From Elysia chlorotica (lineage: Eukaryota; Mollusca; Gastropoda; Plakobranchidae): 64,000 nt of DNA. Location: the NCBI GenBank assembly GCA_003991915.1, contig RQTK01000426.1, positions 122,675 to 186,674 of the forward strand. Direction: 5' to 3'. Of the stretch, positions 52,401 through 62,502 are shown one piece after another (within the stretch, counting starts at the first letter, position 1; each line of letters begins with the position of its first letter). The translations under genes were made by a program, and so were the position numbers. The notes under the pieces are model-generated. The model saw only the letters and a list, made by a program, of their open reading frames with translations, was not told the origin of the DNA and searched no databases.

Positions 52401-52430
52401 AACATACTTATGCTGACTGAGGTGAGACAT
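34402..52430 (-). CDS. Large low-complexity/coiled-coil protein, tentatively PROSER3-like (13 exons)
   Basis: Minus-strand exons: 52408-52430, 50251-50332, 49608-49816, 48649-48813, 47939-48146, 46942-47021, 46115-46245, 45602-45762, 42707-42844, 40806-42095, 37179-37389, 36305-36404, 34402-34453 (TGA). All phases close, giving 949 residues from MSHLSQHK. The exon 4 acceptor is the least certain: the AG 12 nt before the chosen one would break the frame. Visible blocks: acidic [33 protein letters not shown] followed by [23 protein letters not shown]; a helical [17 protein letters not shown]; a 430-codon polar, Ser/Asn/Lys-rich exon; and a C-terminal coiled coil [20 protein letters not shown]. 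From memory, the SREER..FWWL, ILARWR and C-terminal blocks recall vertebrate PROSER3 (C19orf55), a poorly known proline/serine-rich protein; that name is tentative. Exon structure is much surer than identity. Confidence 0.8.
35667..35958 (+). repeat. Dispersed duplicate, copy 2 (intron of the PROSER3-like gene)
   Basis: Matches 28817-29113 with a few substitutions and short indels, mostly in a T-rich run. It lies 6.8 kb away in direct orientation, inside the last intron of the minus-strand gene. Confidence 0.9.
38035..39430 (+). mobile_element. RTE-like LINE with a large internal deletion
   Basis: Lies antisense in intron 10 of the PROSER3-like gene. From left to right: a 5' region, endonuclease pieces ([45 protein letters not shown]), then, after a gap, the start of the reverse transcriptase ([40 protein letters not shown]), then the C-terminal [20 protein letters not shown] and WNPQGKQG. 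Most of the RT, including its catalytic box, is missing and frames change, so it is dead. Confidence 0.85.
39202..40194 (+). repeat. Tandem segmental duplication, unit A (LINE tail plus part-exon copy)
   Basis: Contains the LINE C-terminal end (from GGGCTGGACAGATCACACAC), about 85 nt of spacer, then a copy (39516-40193) of the 3' half of the largest PROSER3-like exon, including its GTAAGTAA donor. Compared with unit B, the 678 exon-derived bases show no indel and about nine substitutions by eye. Confidence 0.92.
39516..40193 (-). pseudogene. Partial copy of the largest PROSER3-like exon
   Basis: 678 nt with an uninterrupted reading frame (about 226 codons, starting at [16 protein letters not shown] and ending SAIGQ) and an intact splice donor. 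It has no original acceptor, because the copy starts mid-exon directly after LINE sequence. The nearest AG upstream would enter in the wrong phase from the preceding exon, so splicing from 40806 straight to 37389 is the better model. Differences from the parent include Leu-Phe, Ile-Met, His-Gln and Pro-Thr changes. Confidence 0.75.
40195..41483 (+). repeat. Tandem segmental duplication, unit B (holds the working exon end)
   Basis: Same order as unit A: LINE tail from 40195, spacer, then exon sequence 40806-41483 continuous with the rest of the large exon. It carries about 300 nt (near 40499-40798) that unit A lacks, so one copy gained or lost DNA after the duplication. Confidence 0.92.
42416..42526. 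repeat. 13-bp direct repeat flanking an 85-nt segment with a palindrome
   Basis: CTCCCATAATAGG occurs at 42416-42428 and 42514-42526. Between them lies a GGGAGAGAATTCTCTCCC palindrome near 42480. This looks like a small insertion with a target-site duplication, but no family is recognisable. Confidence 0.5.
43343..44310 (-). mobile_element. P-element/THAP9-type transposase relic
   Basis: Lies in the intron between PROSER3-like exons 9 and 8, same strand. The upstream part reads [18 protein letters not shown] then [15 protein letters not shown]; the downstream part (172 codons from 43861) contains [14 protein letters not shown] and continues to a stop at 43343. This order (small helical block with FW.IM.VKS, then a late YIAGYV) is that of P-superfamily transposases. 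The N-terminal THAP finger and catalytic core are not seen and the upstream frame has stops, so it is an inactive fragment. Confidence 0.6.
44490..44777 (+). repeat. Tandem repeat, two copies of about 138 nt, rich in GATCTA
   Basis: The segment beginning GTGTAGATCTAGATTCTAGA and ending in TTTGCAGTCACTAGATC occurs twice back to back (about 44493-44630 and 44632-44773), nearly identical. Each holds a run of AGATCT/TCTAGA hexamers. Confidence 0.88.
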
Positions 52431-52692
52431 AGTTGAAACCGTTGCTAAACATTCCTCAAATCGCCGCCATTTTGACGCTACGGTGGTTGCAAAACTATAA
52501 CTAGCGAGCGAGATGGTAGATACCCTCTACAACATAAAAACGATCATCCACGTTCAAAACAACGACAGTAAACATACTTATGCTGACTGAGGTGAGACAT
52601 AGTTGAAACCGTTGCTAAACATTCCTCAAATCGCCGCCATTTTGACGCTACGGTGGTTGCAAAACTATAACTAGCGAGCGAGATGGTAGATT
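52353..52692 (+). repeat. Tandem duplication, two 170-nt units, carrying the first exon of the PROSER3-like gene
   Basis: Unit 1 is 52353-52522 and unit 2 52523-52692, almost identical (CCCTCTACAA then ATAAAAACGATCATCCACG through TAGCGAGCGAGATGGTAGA). Each contains, on the minus strand, the candidate start ATGTCTCACCTCAGTCAG and its GTATGT donor, so there are two equivalent first exons (coding 52408-52430 and 52578-52600). Confidence 0.93.
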
Positions 52693-52892
52693 TAAGTTGC
52701 TTTTTCAAAGTAATTATTAATGCTGAGCCAGTATAAAAAATGGAAAAATCATATTGATTATGATTTATTAAGTTCCAGTTCACAGCATTCACCAGGAAAT
52801 TACAAAGCAAAAGTAATTTTCCATATCGCAGCCCATAATTTATTCGTTTTCAACATTACTTCGTCACTTTTTAGACTATTCAGAAAGCAATC
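52431..52892. promoter_or_regulatory. Divergent promoter region between the PROSER3-like gene and PFDN2
   Basis: 462 nt between the two start codons, which point away from each other. It contains all of the second 170-nt duplicate unit. CpG-rich patches (AATCGCCGCCATTTTGACGC, present twice) may be initiator-proximal; GCCGCCATTTTG in this orientation resembles a YY1-type element (inference). Confidence 0.55.
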
Positions 52893-55800
52893 ATGGCGAC
52901 GTCCGGCAGCAACGCTTCTTTAGCGAAAAGCAAACAGCCTCTAACGAAAGATCAGATACTTAGTGGTTTCAATGAACTTCGGCAACAACAAAGGATGATG
53001 GCATCTAGGATATCTGAGATTGAAATGGATATGAAAGAGCATGAGTATGTTAAATGCTTCGATTTTGACAAGACTAGATTCTAGATCTAGATCTAGAAAT
53101 CTAAATCTAGAATAAAACTTTACTCTGTGTTTCTAAATTTGACTTATCTAGATCTAGAATCTAAGTTATGTAGACTCTAATATGGTCCCGTATGCACCTC
53201 TACATCAGCTTAATAAGTTTTATCTCTAGAAGCTCTCAACGCATTAAGTTTGATGTAACCGGTGGGAGCACGGTGGCCCTGGGGTAGAACATCGGCTTCC
53301 GACACAAAAGGTTCAAGTTCAAACCCTGGCGATTTCTGATTTCGCTCCCTACTGGTTGGGTCGGTGTCTAGTTACTTTATAGAAGCTTCTTATAGAATTG
53401 GTCTTTGATGGTCCTTGAGCTAACCCTTAGGCGCCGTATGCAGCTCTAACGATTTTTTTTTAACTTTAAAAGTAAAAATCATATTGATTATGATTTATTA
53501 AGTTCCAGTTCACAGCATTCACCAGGAAATTACAAAGCAAAAGTAATTTTCCATATCGCAGCCATAGTTTATTCGTTTACAACATTACTTCGTCACTTTT
53601 TAGACTATTCAGAAAGCAATCATGGCGACGTCCGGCAGCAACGCTTCTTTAGCGAAAAGCAAACAGCCTCTAACGAAAGATCAGATACTTAGTGGTTTCA
53701 ATGAACTTCGGCAGCAACAAAGGATGCAGGGCTGAAGTTCATAGTTAGTATGCAACTATTTATTCATGTAGTTAAGTAAAGCTAGAGGCTAAGCTAACAA
53801 TCATTTCCGCTGACCCATTGTGATCATCAGACACACCATTAAATACTGCATACAAACAATGCTGCTGATGCGCCTACATTAGATCTGGGCTTGTAGATCA
53901 TGACATTTCATAAATTTTTATTGAATTTTAATATTAGGAAGAAGGTATCATGGATTCTAGTTTCCCATTAATAATAACGCTAGATCTAGCTCAACATGTA
54001 TGCTAGTTTAGGTGTAGATCTAGGCTCAAGCTTGTGGCATTAAAAGACACACGAATCTTGATTAGAGAATTACCAAAAGAACACCATTCTGTAATGTTTT
54101 AAATGCGTTGAATTTATATAAGTTTAAGAGAGACTAGAAATTGAAGCACATTATATATACAGTCTACTGAAGTGTGTTGTGAATTTTATCAAGGGCGGCT
54201 TGTGCCTTTGGGCAGGGTGGGCAGTGCCCGCCCTGTCTCGCTAAAAGGGGTTTGTGTTACAAAAATACAATATAAATAATAATATTATGCCAAAAATGAA
54301 AATCAATAATAAATGTATCCGTCAGAATCTGCAACTATTGGAGATAAAACCATAGTGCGCTCTTTACTAGCGCGACGTGGTTTAGATCTACGTAGGTGCC
54401 CGGATAGCAGGGGCAGACTATTTCCAAGTTTCAACATCGCGCGCGGTGCCCAGTAGAGTCCCCTTTCACCAAAGTGGGCTAATGTGAATTTGCCCAACCT
54501 CCTTGTAGTATTCCTAATACAAAAATTGGACTTTGACCCTAACGCTTTCTATGTCTTTATGCCAAGTGGGGCTAGCTAATTTTTCCGATGTTTTTAACCA
54601 AATCCTTTTATATTTCTTGAAGTAATAACTCTAGGCCTTTACATTGATTAAAACAAGTCTCTGGTGGTCAGTTTAATTTAAACATATACATATAGGCCCC
54701 CTATTGATAATAGAATCATCATATTTATTGTTTTTAACCTTAAAATTTAAAACCAGCAATGAATTAAATAACTTTAGCATTAGTGCAAACAGGCAATACA
54801 ATATGACTGAAGATTGAGCCTGTAAGGCAAGCCACAGAGGGATGGGCTAAGGCGGTGTCATTTTCAGGCATCTGAGGAAATGTGTGTTGCCGTCTATTCA
54901 CAGTTCACAGTTCCACACACACAAAGTTAAACCAGACAGTGCAAGTTAGCCTAGAATCTCTGGTTCAATCATTCTTAGCCTAACCCCCCACCCCTGACAC
55001 ACATTCACTTGTTGCATTGAGGAGTTGTGCACTGCATTGTCAGTAGTCACGTCAGTGACTGTTGCTGTCGGTATTGTGAGATACTACTCCAGAATACTGT
55101 AATAGTTTGGCTTTTTCATTGTGATATAACTAGGTCTAAAATCTACTTACTTGCAATGGCTGTATTAACATTTAACAACGCAGGAATCTATCGCTGAGTG
55201 TTCGGATTTAAATAGGAAAGTCATTGACAAGTTTTCACTCTAAAGTCCTGTCGAGATGAATTCCTATATATGTATATAACAGAAAGATCAACACCACCGT
55301 CACAATTAAGTAAGGAACATCATCATCATCATCATCATCATCATCATAACTATTATCATCATCATCATCATCATCATTATAATAATAATAATTATTATTA
55401 TCAGCACTGCCACTTTGCCTGACCTGTTTTTTAAGGCACCAGTCGCCACTGAATTTTATTATTCTCATTTCCAAAAAGGTATTTAAAACGATAATTAACA
55501 CATTGCCATAAAATCTAATTTGTGGGTAGGTCTTGGAATTTTATACTGTAATGTATGTATACATAAACTTTTATAAATATTTTAAAGTATACTATTTGTA
55601 TATATATATATACTCTTTTCATTTTCTCTCCAGCCTTGTAATAGATGTTTTGAAAGGAGTCGACCCATCACGCAAATGCTTCCGTTTGGTTGGAGGAGTA
55701 CTTGTTGAAAGATCTGTTGATGTTGTTTTACCTGGGTTGGTCTCAAATCGAGAAAAGGTGTGTACCGACCTTTTGGTTATAATGTTAAATTATTTTAAAA

Positions 55801-56886
55801 TCATCTCTCTATCTATCTGTCTGTGTACCTCTCTTTAGGAAATGGAAGTGCTTATAAATATAGCTAGCCAACAAATGGTAAGGTAACCCCAACACCCCAA
55901 TGACAAAATTCTCTTTTTTTCGCCAATTCACAATGCTCTCACAACTTTTTTTTTTATAATCATCAATGTGTGAATAGTCTGAGACTACATGAACATCAGA
56001 TTCGTCACCTCCTTCTAGTTGAAATAACAACACTCAGTCTTGTTGTTGCCTTACAGAGCTGTAGCTAGACAATCATATGACTTAAAAGACATGGTGATAT
56101 TGGAGCACTATCAATATGATTGGTTTCATTCTGCATTTTTTCTATCTTTTCCTGTAGTTATTTGACAATTGTTTGTATCCTACATCTCACCTTCTCATGG
56201 AAACTTATGGATCTGCTATCATACATTTAATTATCGGGTGAATGCTCATAAAAAATTACAGGGCTGTGTGTATTAGAAAAAAAATGCATCTCTTTATAAA
56301 TTTGCCTTCAAAGATGCGGTATTCTAAACGCAGTATTTTATGCGAAAGATGCAAAGCGAGCAGGCAATAATCAAAAGAGGAGAGAGGTTTTTCTGTATAG
56401 CGATAAAAAGAGAGGGTGCATTCATTTAGTTTGAAAATATGGATTTAAGCACATAGTGAAACATTATATTAAACTGCCATATGTATTAAATATTTTTCAC
56501 AATTATTGCTTTTAATACGCTTTTTTACATGCAATATTTTTGCAAAATATCTCTGAATTTCAAATTAACTTTTTTTTTCTTAAATTAAGACCAAAAAAAA
56601 GTTAATTTGAAATTCGGAAATTTATTAATAATAAAAACTTGAGCCAGATCAAGAATTTTTGAATACCTGATTCGAGTGTGTACTAATCCTTTATTTTCAA
56701 TGTCTGTAGATGAAAGAATTTGTCGCCTCGTTAAAGACAAGTTTGGAAAACAAAGGCAAAGAAATCAACCAATTTAGAGAAACTCATGGTATCCAGATCA
56801 AAGGGGATGAAGCCAAGGACGACAAAGAAGTGGAATCATCCAGTAAAGGTGGAGAGAGACAAGCCAACATTTTAGCAAATGTTTAA
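52893..56886 (+). CDS. PFDN2: Prefoldin subunit 2, complete
   Basis: Beta-type subunit of the hexameric cytosolic prefoldin co-chaperone, which hands unfolded actin and tubulin to CCT. Exons 52893-53044, 55634-55757 and 56710-56886 (TAA) join in frame to 150 residues (human 154). The N-terminal helix reads ILSGFNELRQQQRMMASRIS; the central beta-hairpin part reads KCFRLVGGVLVERSVDVVLP; the C-terminal helix reads SLENKGKEINQFRETHGI, followed by a polar, charged tail. Alignment to the human protein from memory is colinear without gaps through the second helix. Intron 1 holds a SINE, a partial copy of exon 1 and a hAT-type element. AATAAA at 57111-57116 is a likely polyadenylation signal. Confidence 0.95.
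53262..53455 (+). repeat. tRNA-derived SINE (PFDN2 intron 1)
   Basis: The head GAGCACGGTGGCCCTGGGGT (A box) and GGTTCAAGTTCAAACCCTGG (B box) is followed by the shared body TTTCGCTCCCTACTGGTTGG. The 3' part differs from the other copies, ending AGGCGCCGTATGCAGCTC, so it is a subfamily or a related SINE sharing the central domain. Confidence 0.7.
53473..53727 (+). pseudogene. Partial copy of PFDN2 exon 1 with its upstream sequence
   Basis: 255 nt repeating 52740-52997: the 5' flank, the ATG (53622) and the first 35 codons, ending abruptly after CAACAAAGGATG. About 98% alike by eye, with one missing C and a few substitutions in the 5' flank. It lacks the rest of the exon and its donor, so it cannot replace exon 1 directly. 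It lies immediately after the SINE. Confidence 0.92.
54190..55451. mobile_element. Non-autonomous hAT-type DNA transposon (PFDN2 intron 1)
   Basis: The 1262-bp element is bounded by an exact 8-bp duplication AATTTTAT (54182-54189 and 55452-55459). Its ends are imperfect inverted repeats: CAAGGGCGGCTTGTGCCTT on the left and CAGTGGCGACTGGTGCCTT reading in from the right (15 of 19 equal). An 8-bp target duplication and a CA-GGCG start are typical of hAT elements. No transposase frame is visible; a CAT microsatellite lies near its right end. Confidence 0.8.
55318..55400 (+). repeat. (CAT)n and (AAT)n microsatellite
   Basis: Runs of CAT triplets broken by a short AAC/TATTAT interruption, then AAT triplets, inside the hAT-type element. 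Confidence 0.9.
55839..55877 (+). other. Possible 39-nt cassette microexon of PFDN2
   Basis: In PFDN2 intron 2, a pyrimidine-rich tract ending CTCTCTTTAG is followed by 39 nt and then GTAAGG. It is exactly 13 codons, has no stop, and keeps phase 0 between exons 2 and 3, so inclusion would insert EMEVLINIASQQM into the second helix. The ungapped match of the two flanking exons to other prefoldins shows it is not needed in the main form. Confidence 0.35.
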
Positions 56887-57110
56887 CAATGTGTGTGAAA
56901 TGGTGTGTCCTGTGAATTTTTCAATTGCCAATATAATATTCAATGTTAAAGCTTGACACGTGATGTGTATGCATGTACTTTTTTATGGAGACAATTGGGT
57001 CAGAATGAAGGTAGTAATGATACATGCATATGGTGTCAATTGTCAAATAAATTGATTTAATGTTTGATCTCCTACACCAATGAACATTGTGAAATGATTT
57101 TTCTTTCACA

Positions 57111-57116
57111 AATAAA
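57111..57116 (+). terminator. Likely PFDN2 polyadenylation signal
   Basis: AATAAA about 225 nt after the stop codon, followed by a T-rich and GT-containing stretch. A weaker candidate lies near 57046. Confidence 0.5.
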
Positions 57117-60100
57117 GTATAAAATGATGCAATGAACTCTTCAGCTTTTCAAGCCCAGCAGCTCTTAATAAAAATGACATAATTTTTGTGCCTCCACATG
57201 CCAAGGTGTAAGGTTATTTTCCTTAAGTTAGCATATGTTTATTTCTGAGGAGATTAACATCTAGATAATTGAATCGATGAATGTTTTGATTCAATAAATT
57301 CAGAGAGCAGTAAATACTTAAGGGTCCAGATTTAAAACGGTTGCCAAATTTGGTATAGAAAGTGAAGATAAAGGTTTAGCAATATTAAAATAAATAGTGG
57401 AATACTGGGAAGGCTTTCAGTCTATGTGTATTTTATTCCAAGTTAACATTCAGCAGTTACTGTAAAGTATTAAAAAATGAGTGCCTCAAAAGTAAAGTAT
57501 ACATCCATAGGTTACTTAAGTGGTTTCCACTATAGTTCATGAAATTGGTGACATGTGGTTTTGAAATAAATTTTAATTTTAGAACGATCATTTTGTAACT
57601 CTTGTAAACAAAATCCTCTCTGAAATGTTTGTATAATTATGTAAATACATGTGAATGTGGATGGTTATGGAGTGGAACTGTGTTGAATTGAAATTGCGAA
57701 GACATCAGAAATTATCTATGGCTATTTCAGTACAGTGGAGATCGAAGAAATCACAAGCTCTGAATATTTGACTTTCTCAAAAATTGATTCTAATTCTATT
57801 ACTTAAGTTTTGATCCATTCCCAAGAGATTCAAAGTATGAGTGTAAGGAAGGGTTGCGCTTTAATTGTTGAGTAAATAGATGGTGTTGGAGTCTCTGCCT
57901 AACAGTAACAAGCTTAGGGTTAACACTGTTTTACTGTCCAATTTTGTCCTGTGTGCTGCATGTTTCCTTTATCTGTAAAGCTTTGGGTGCGATGTGTGAG
58001 GTGACGTTAAAAGGCTCTACATGTATATGCAGTTTTTTTTATATCAGAGAAGACACAATGAAAAGTTTCCACGTCAACAGAAGAAACATCAAAATAGTGA
58101 TTATTGAGATCGGGAGCCTGTTGATTAAATAAGGTAAGATAGAATTGCTTTATTAATCTTTTTAGAGGAAATCGAAATTTTTAATAAAAAGAAAAATTAT
58201 GATTAATGACTTGTAAAAGTCTAAAATTTTGATAACGTTTTTTCTCAAAATTGCAAAAAAAAAATGTACATAGAAACTTTTTACTGTCACCTCATGACTA
58301 CAATGTATGAACATTTAAATTTGAATAGGAGAAAAATAAAAACCCAATTTTCCCTCTACCAGCTTGAGAATTTTGTGATACATACAATTAACCATTAATG
58401 GTGCACAGCATTTATCATCGCTCACTATTTATTACTACTTAAAAAAAAAAAAAACATGGAACAACGTTTAGGGACCTGATAATATTATCGCCGAATAGCT
58501 TTTTCTCTCACTTTTTACTGAAAAGAAATTGGTCAATGAATAACCGATAATATATATATAAGACGGCATTCAATTTCATGCAGAGTTTTACAGATGGAAA
58601 GAAAAACTTTAATGATGACGGTACCCGATTTGACGAATTGACTATGATTGGGATGAAAGTTATATAGAAATAGATCATAAAGAGCTAGAAGATTTTGAGG
58701 ATGATGTTAATTCAATAAATGAGTTTGATTGTGATCAGTTTAATGGTGATGATTGCCTAGATTTAGATTTAGGTGAAACAAACCCAATCTAATGGAGTGA
58801 TGAGCTGAAACATATTGCAAATTTTTTTAAACAGTTAATTTACTTATACATAGTATCATATGTAGCATCACATATAAGCTTATCTTTTTTACTTTCATAT
58901 GCAATTTTTTTTCAAACCAATATGATAAAGAACATAATTGATATGATTTTTTTTTTTATTCCCATGTGAGAAATGCGAGTTATTCCCCTTACATTGGCAT
59001 ATAGATGGTGTGTTTTGTTTGAAGTCCTTGATGGTTAATCTTGGTCTTCTGCATTTGACAGAATGCGTCATAATATTCAATTCTGTTTGTTATACTCACA
59101 GTTAATAGGGAGGTTGAGATCTAGAATATCTGGTACTGCTTCTATGGAAATGTCATGCCCGTTCAAGCGTTGTTCTATACATAATAAAGTGTATGAATAC
59201 ACATTGTTTTTTATGTTTCATTGGGAAAGGCTTAACTTAGGCAAAGTTGTTTGTGCAGCGTTTTTGAAGATGCATGCATCATATTACACATTGATAGCGT
59301 GAACAAGAATTAGGCTGGGGAATAAATTTGGAACACTATACAATTATGTAGTTTGCCATTGATGATAATAAAATTTTGCTGCAAACATTTTTTCATTTTT
59401 GCTTTTGTCCTCCTACCTGTATACAGGTACCTTGTGTCTGTATTTTAATGAAAGTTATTAGACATACTATTCTCACATAATGTTTTTAAAAGAATTTTAA
59501 CCGAAAACGAAAACAATTTGGATACCAATCAATATAGTCACAAAAATACATGTTTACAAATTAAAAGCTTAACTCTGCAATCACTTGATGAGAGATTGTC
59601 ATCACAATGCCAAACCTAAATTTTCCTTTTTTTTATTTTTTATCCCGTCCTTCTTCTTTCCTCTCTCACACACACATGCATCTTTTGTCATGCTTATGAC
59701 AATATAAATCACAGCACATACACCAAACAACATGAATGTGTATATATTGTTTGCACTTGTATTTATTTCCTTACATATTTCATAGAAGGTAATTTTTGTT
59801 TCTTGTCGAAATTTCTTTAAACAGCATGGTGAGACAGATCGTAGATACTGCCTTTTATGTTTCCAGAAATCCCACATTTTAATAGAGCAGAGCAGGTTTA
59901 CAGAAGTGTGGAGTGGGTTTTTAATGGTCTGACTACATGATTATGGAGAATATAGAAAGGCTGGTTAAATCTGACTATCTTTGGATCCATTAAGGTTTTA
60001 ACCATTAAACGTTTTGTCTGGCCGTTGTGCAGTGTGAGAAAAATAGAAAAGCCATGCCAGTTAACAATGAACAAAATGGTGGCTTATAGGCCTACATGAA

Positions 60101-61870
60101 AATTTATAACAAAAATCAGACCATCACAAAAGACACTGCTTAATCAGTTTATGCGCGGTAGACATGCTCAAATGATGTTTTTACAAATTAATTTTTCTTT
60201 TTTTTTTCTTTTTTTTTGTCTGCTCCTATATGTCATTCAGATCTATTCTAAAGAACTACAACTACAAGGCTGACGAAAGTTAGAAAAATGATATGAGAAG
60301 TTTAATGGTATGAGTTTCTTGAACTAATTATTCTGTTACAAAGTTAAATAATGGTGATATGAATCTAAATCAGCTTTGAAGCGGGAAATCGATTACAGTA
60401 TATACATGTGTGATTTTTTTATTTGGGATTCCATGAAAACTGGTCCTTCAGACTTTTTTTTTCCGGTACATCACTTCTGTGCTTGAGATATGCCTGCCAG
60501 GGTGTGGTCTACATATTAAATGTACCGTAATGCGTAATTTATAACAAATAACTCATTAAATGCCATGCATGCTCTTTCAGTTTAAGAGAGCGTTGTTTTA
60601 GCTGTTTGCTCACGTTATATCTGGGTTTACTTTCTTCTAACATAAATAATAAATTAAATACAATGTATTGGACGCTTTCCATTTTAGAATAAAAATCTCA
60701 AAGCGCTTAACATGTTAATTTTTATGCACTAAGAAACCTTATATGGACAAATATGTTACACAAAACTGATCCGCAAATTAATGTGCAATAATAATTACAT
60801 CAATGAATATAACCTGATAAGCTTACAAAACAATCTATAGATGCCTTGCAAGAACAAATATACGTAAGAATTAATCTGTAATGGAAAGCCGTGCAATAAA
60901 GAACAAGTATGGGTATAAATTGAATATTATTTGGGGGGAGGGGGGAAAGGGTGAAGGATCAGAGCATAGAGTAAGACGATTGTCATAGCTAAACAAAAGC
61001 TCAACCATTTCAATGTAATGCCAAATATAAGTAAACTTTCAAAAGATTTGATATCTAGTCACATAACACAAGACTTGTCAAATCCAGTTTGTTAAACTTA
61101 AAGATTAGTACATGTAGTTCTAAAGATCACTAAGTCAAACACATGACACGGGGTTAGTTATGTGTATTGCCTTAATGCGCGTACCTATATCGTGAATATA
61201 GGTGTTATTTATCGACTTCACAGTTATTGGTTGTTGTTAAATTGTTTCATCGTTGTTGTTGTTTTTCTTCTATAAAACGAATCATCAATTTTACAGAGAA
61301 GGGGCGTTTTTCTGGTGCGAGTTTAGGCTAAAATCGTGATTGATGTGTTTTCTTATAAAAATGCATTCGGTACCTGTAAACAAAGGCTATGGTAATGTAA
61401 TATTTTCTTCCTCGTTGTTTGGTTAGTTGATGAAAGTTTGCTAGGAAAGGTGCATTCCAACTGCTCTAATTATGCCAACAGCTGAGTGATCGTGGAACTA
61501 GATAAAGGTAACATAGTCCACAATTGGATAAAATAATCAAATCACAGATAACAGTAATACTGCAGCGTCAAATCAAAGTCACTTAGGGTCAAGTAGGCCT
61601 AATACGTCTTGGTGGAAGAGCACACGCAAACTTGGCATGTGGTTAGGTTCAAGACACGTGCAACACAACGGCATGATAGTTCGTGTCGATGTAAGGAAAT
61701 AAACACATGAATAAATTTATTGTTCATTAAAATTTATGCCACAGACAAGTATTGGTTGCATTCTCTTGTTTAACTGATTACAGAGCGCTCGCTGTTTTAT
61801 TTATACGTAGTGATGGTGTTTTGAACTCCAGACATGATAGGTATTTATGTGAAAGACGGTTGCTTTTCTA

Positions 61871-62043
61871 ACTCCACTCCAACGTAAGCACTATAATTAT
61901 AGGCTGTATTTTCGACAGGCCCTAAAACTAATGTCTGATAATTTTATATGCTGCCACACATGGGCCAATGTTTAGAGACCTGGACTCTTGTCTCAGTCGG
62001 TCCCATTATACTGACACTGATTCAACCAGTAGGGAACGAAATT
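61871..62043 (-). repeat. SINE, body and tail (minus strand)
   Basis: Read in reverse complement: TTTCGTTCCCTACTGGTTGA, then GTCAGTATAATGGGACCGAC, CTGAGACAAGAGTCCAGG, GTGTGGCAGCATATAAAATT and a diverged TATAGTGCTTACGTTGGA tail. It lacks a clear tRNA-like head. Confidence 0.7.
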
Positions 62044-62502
62044 AAATAAATACATTTTTCATATCAAGTGTTTCGAAGCAAGGATGCAACCTTGAAATAT
62101 GCTTATCCTGAAGCTTTCCCTTAATACAAAGTAAACATTTTTAAGTGCAATGCGCAGCCTTTCATTTCTAACCAGATTAAAAACAACATTTTTAAAGATG
62201 ATTCCATCATTTGTAACCTAATAATTTTCAGGCAAGTCCTCCAGTTTCGGTATTTATTACTGCTTTCCTAACCCCTTCGTTTTTGTTTTTTTTTGTTTTT
62301 TTTTTCTCACATCATTTGTTTATTATACATCCACACAAATTCACACATCTAAGGGTACGTATCTCGTTCTCACTTTGTTATTTTCATCCCATTAGTTTAT
62401 GCACCATAAAATAAACTACATTTTTAACTTGGCTTGTAATTAACACCCTATCCACGAAAGCGTGTAGTTTGTAGTCTAGAACACTTCTTTGTTTCATTGA
62501 TT

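Noticed and set aside
54303-54497. Minus-strand 64-codon frame inside the hAT-type element as transposase remnant
   Set aside because: No hAT motif (such as the dimerisation domain) is visible and the frame is short.
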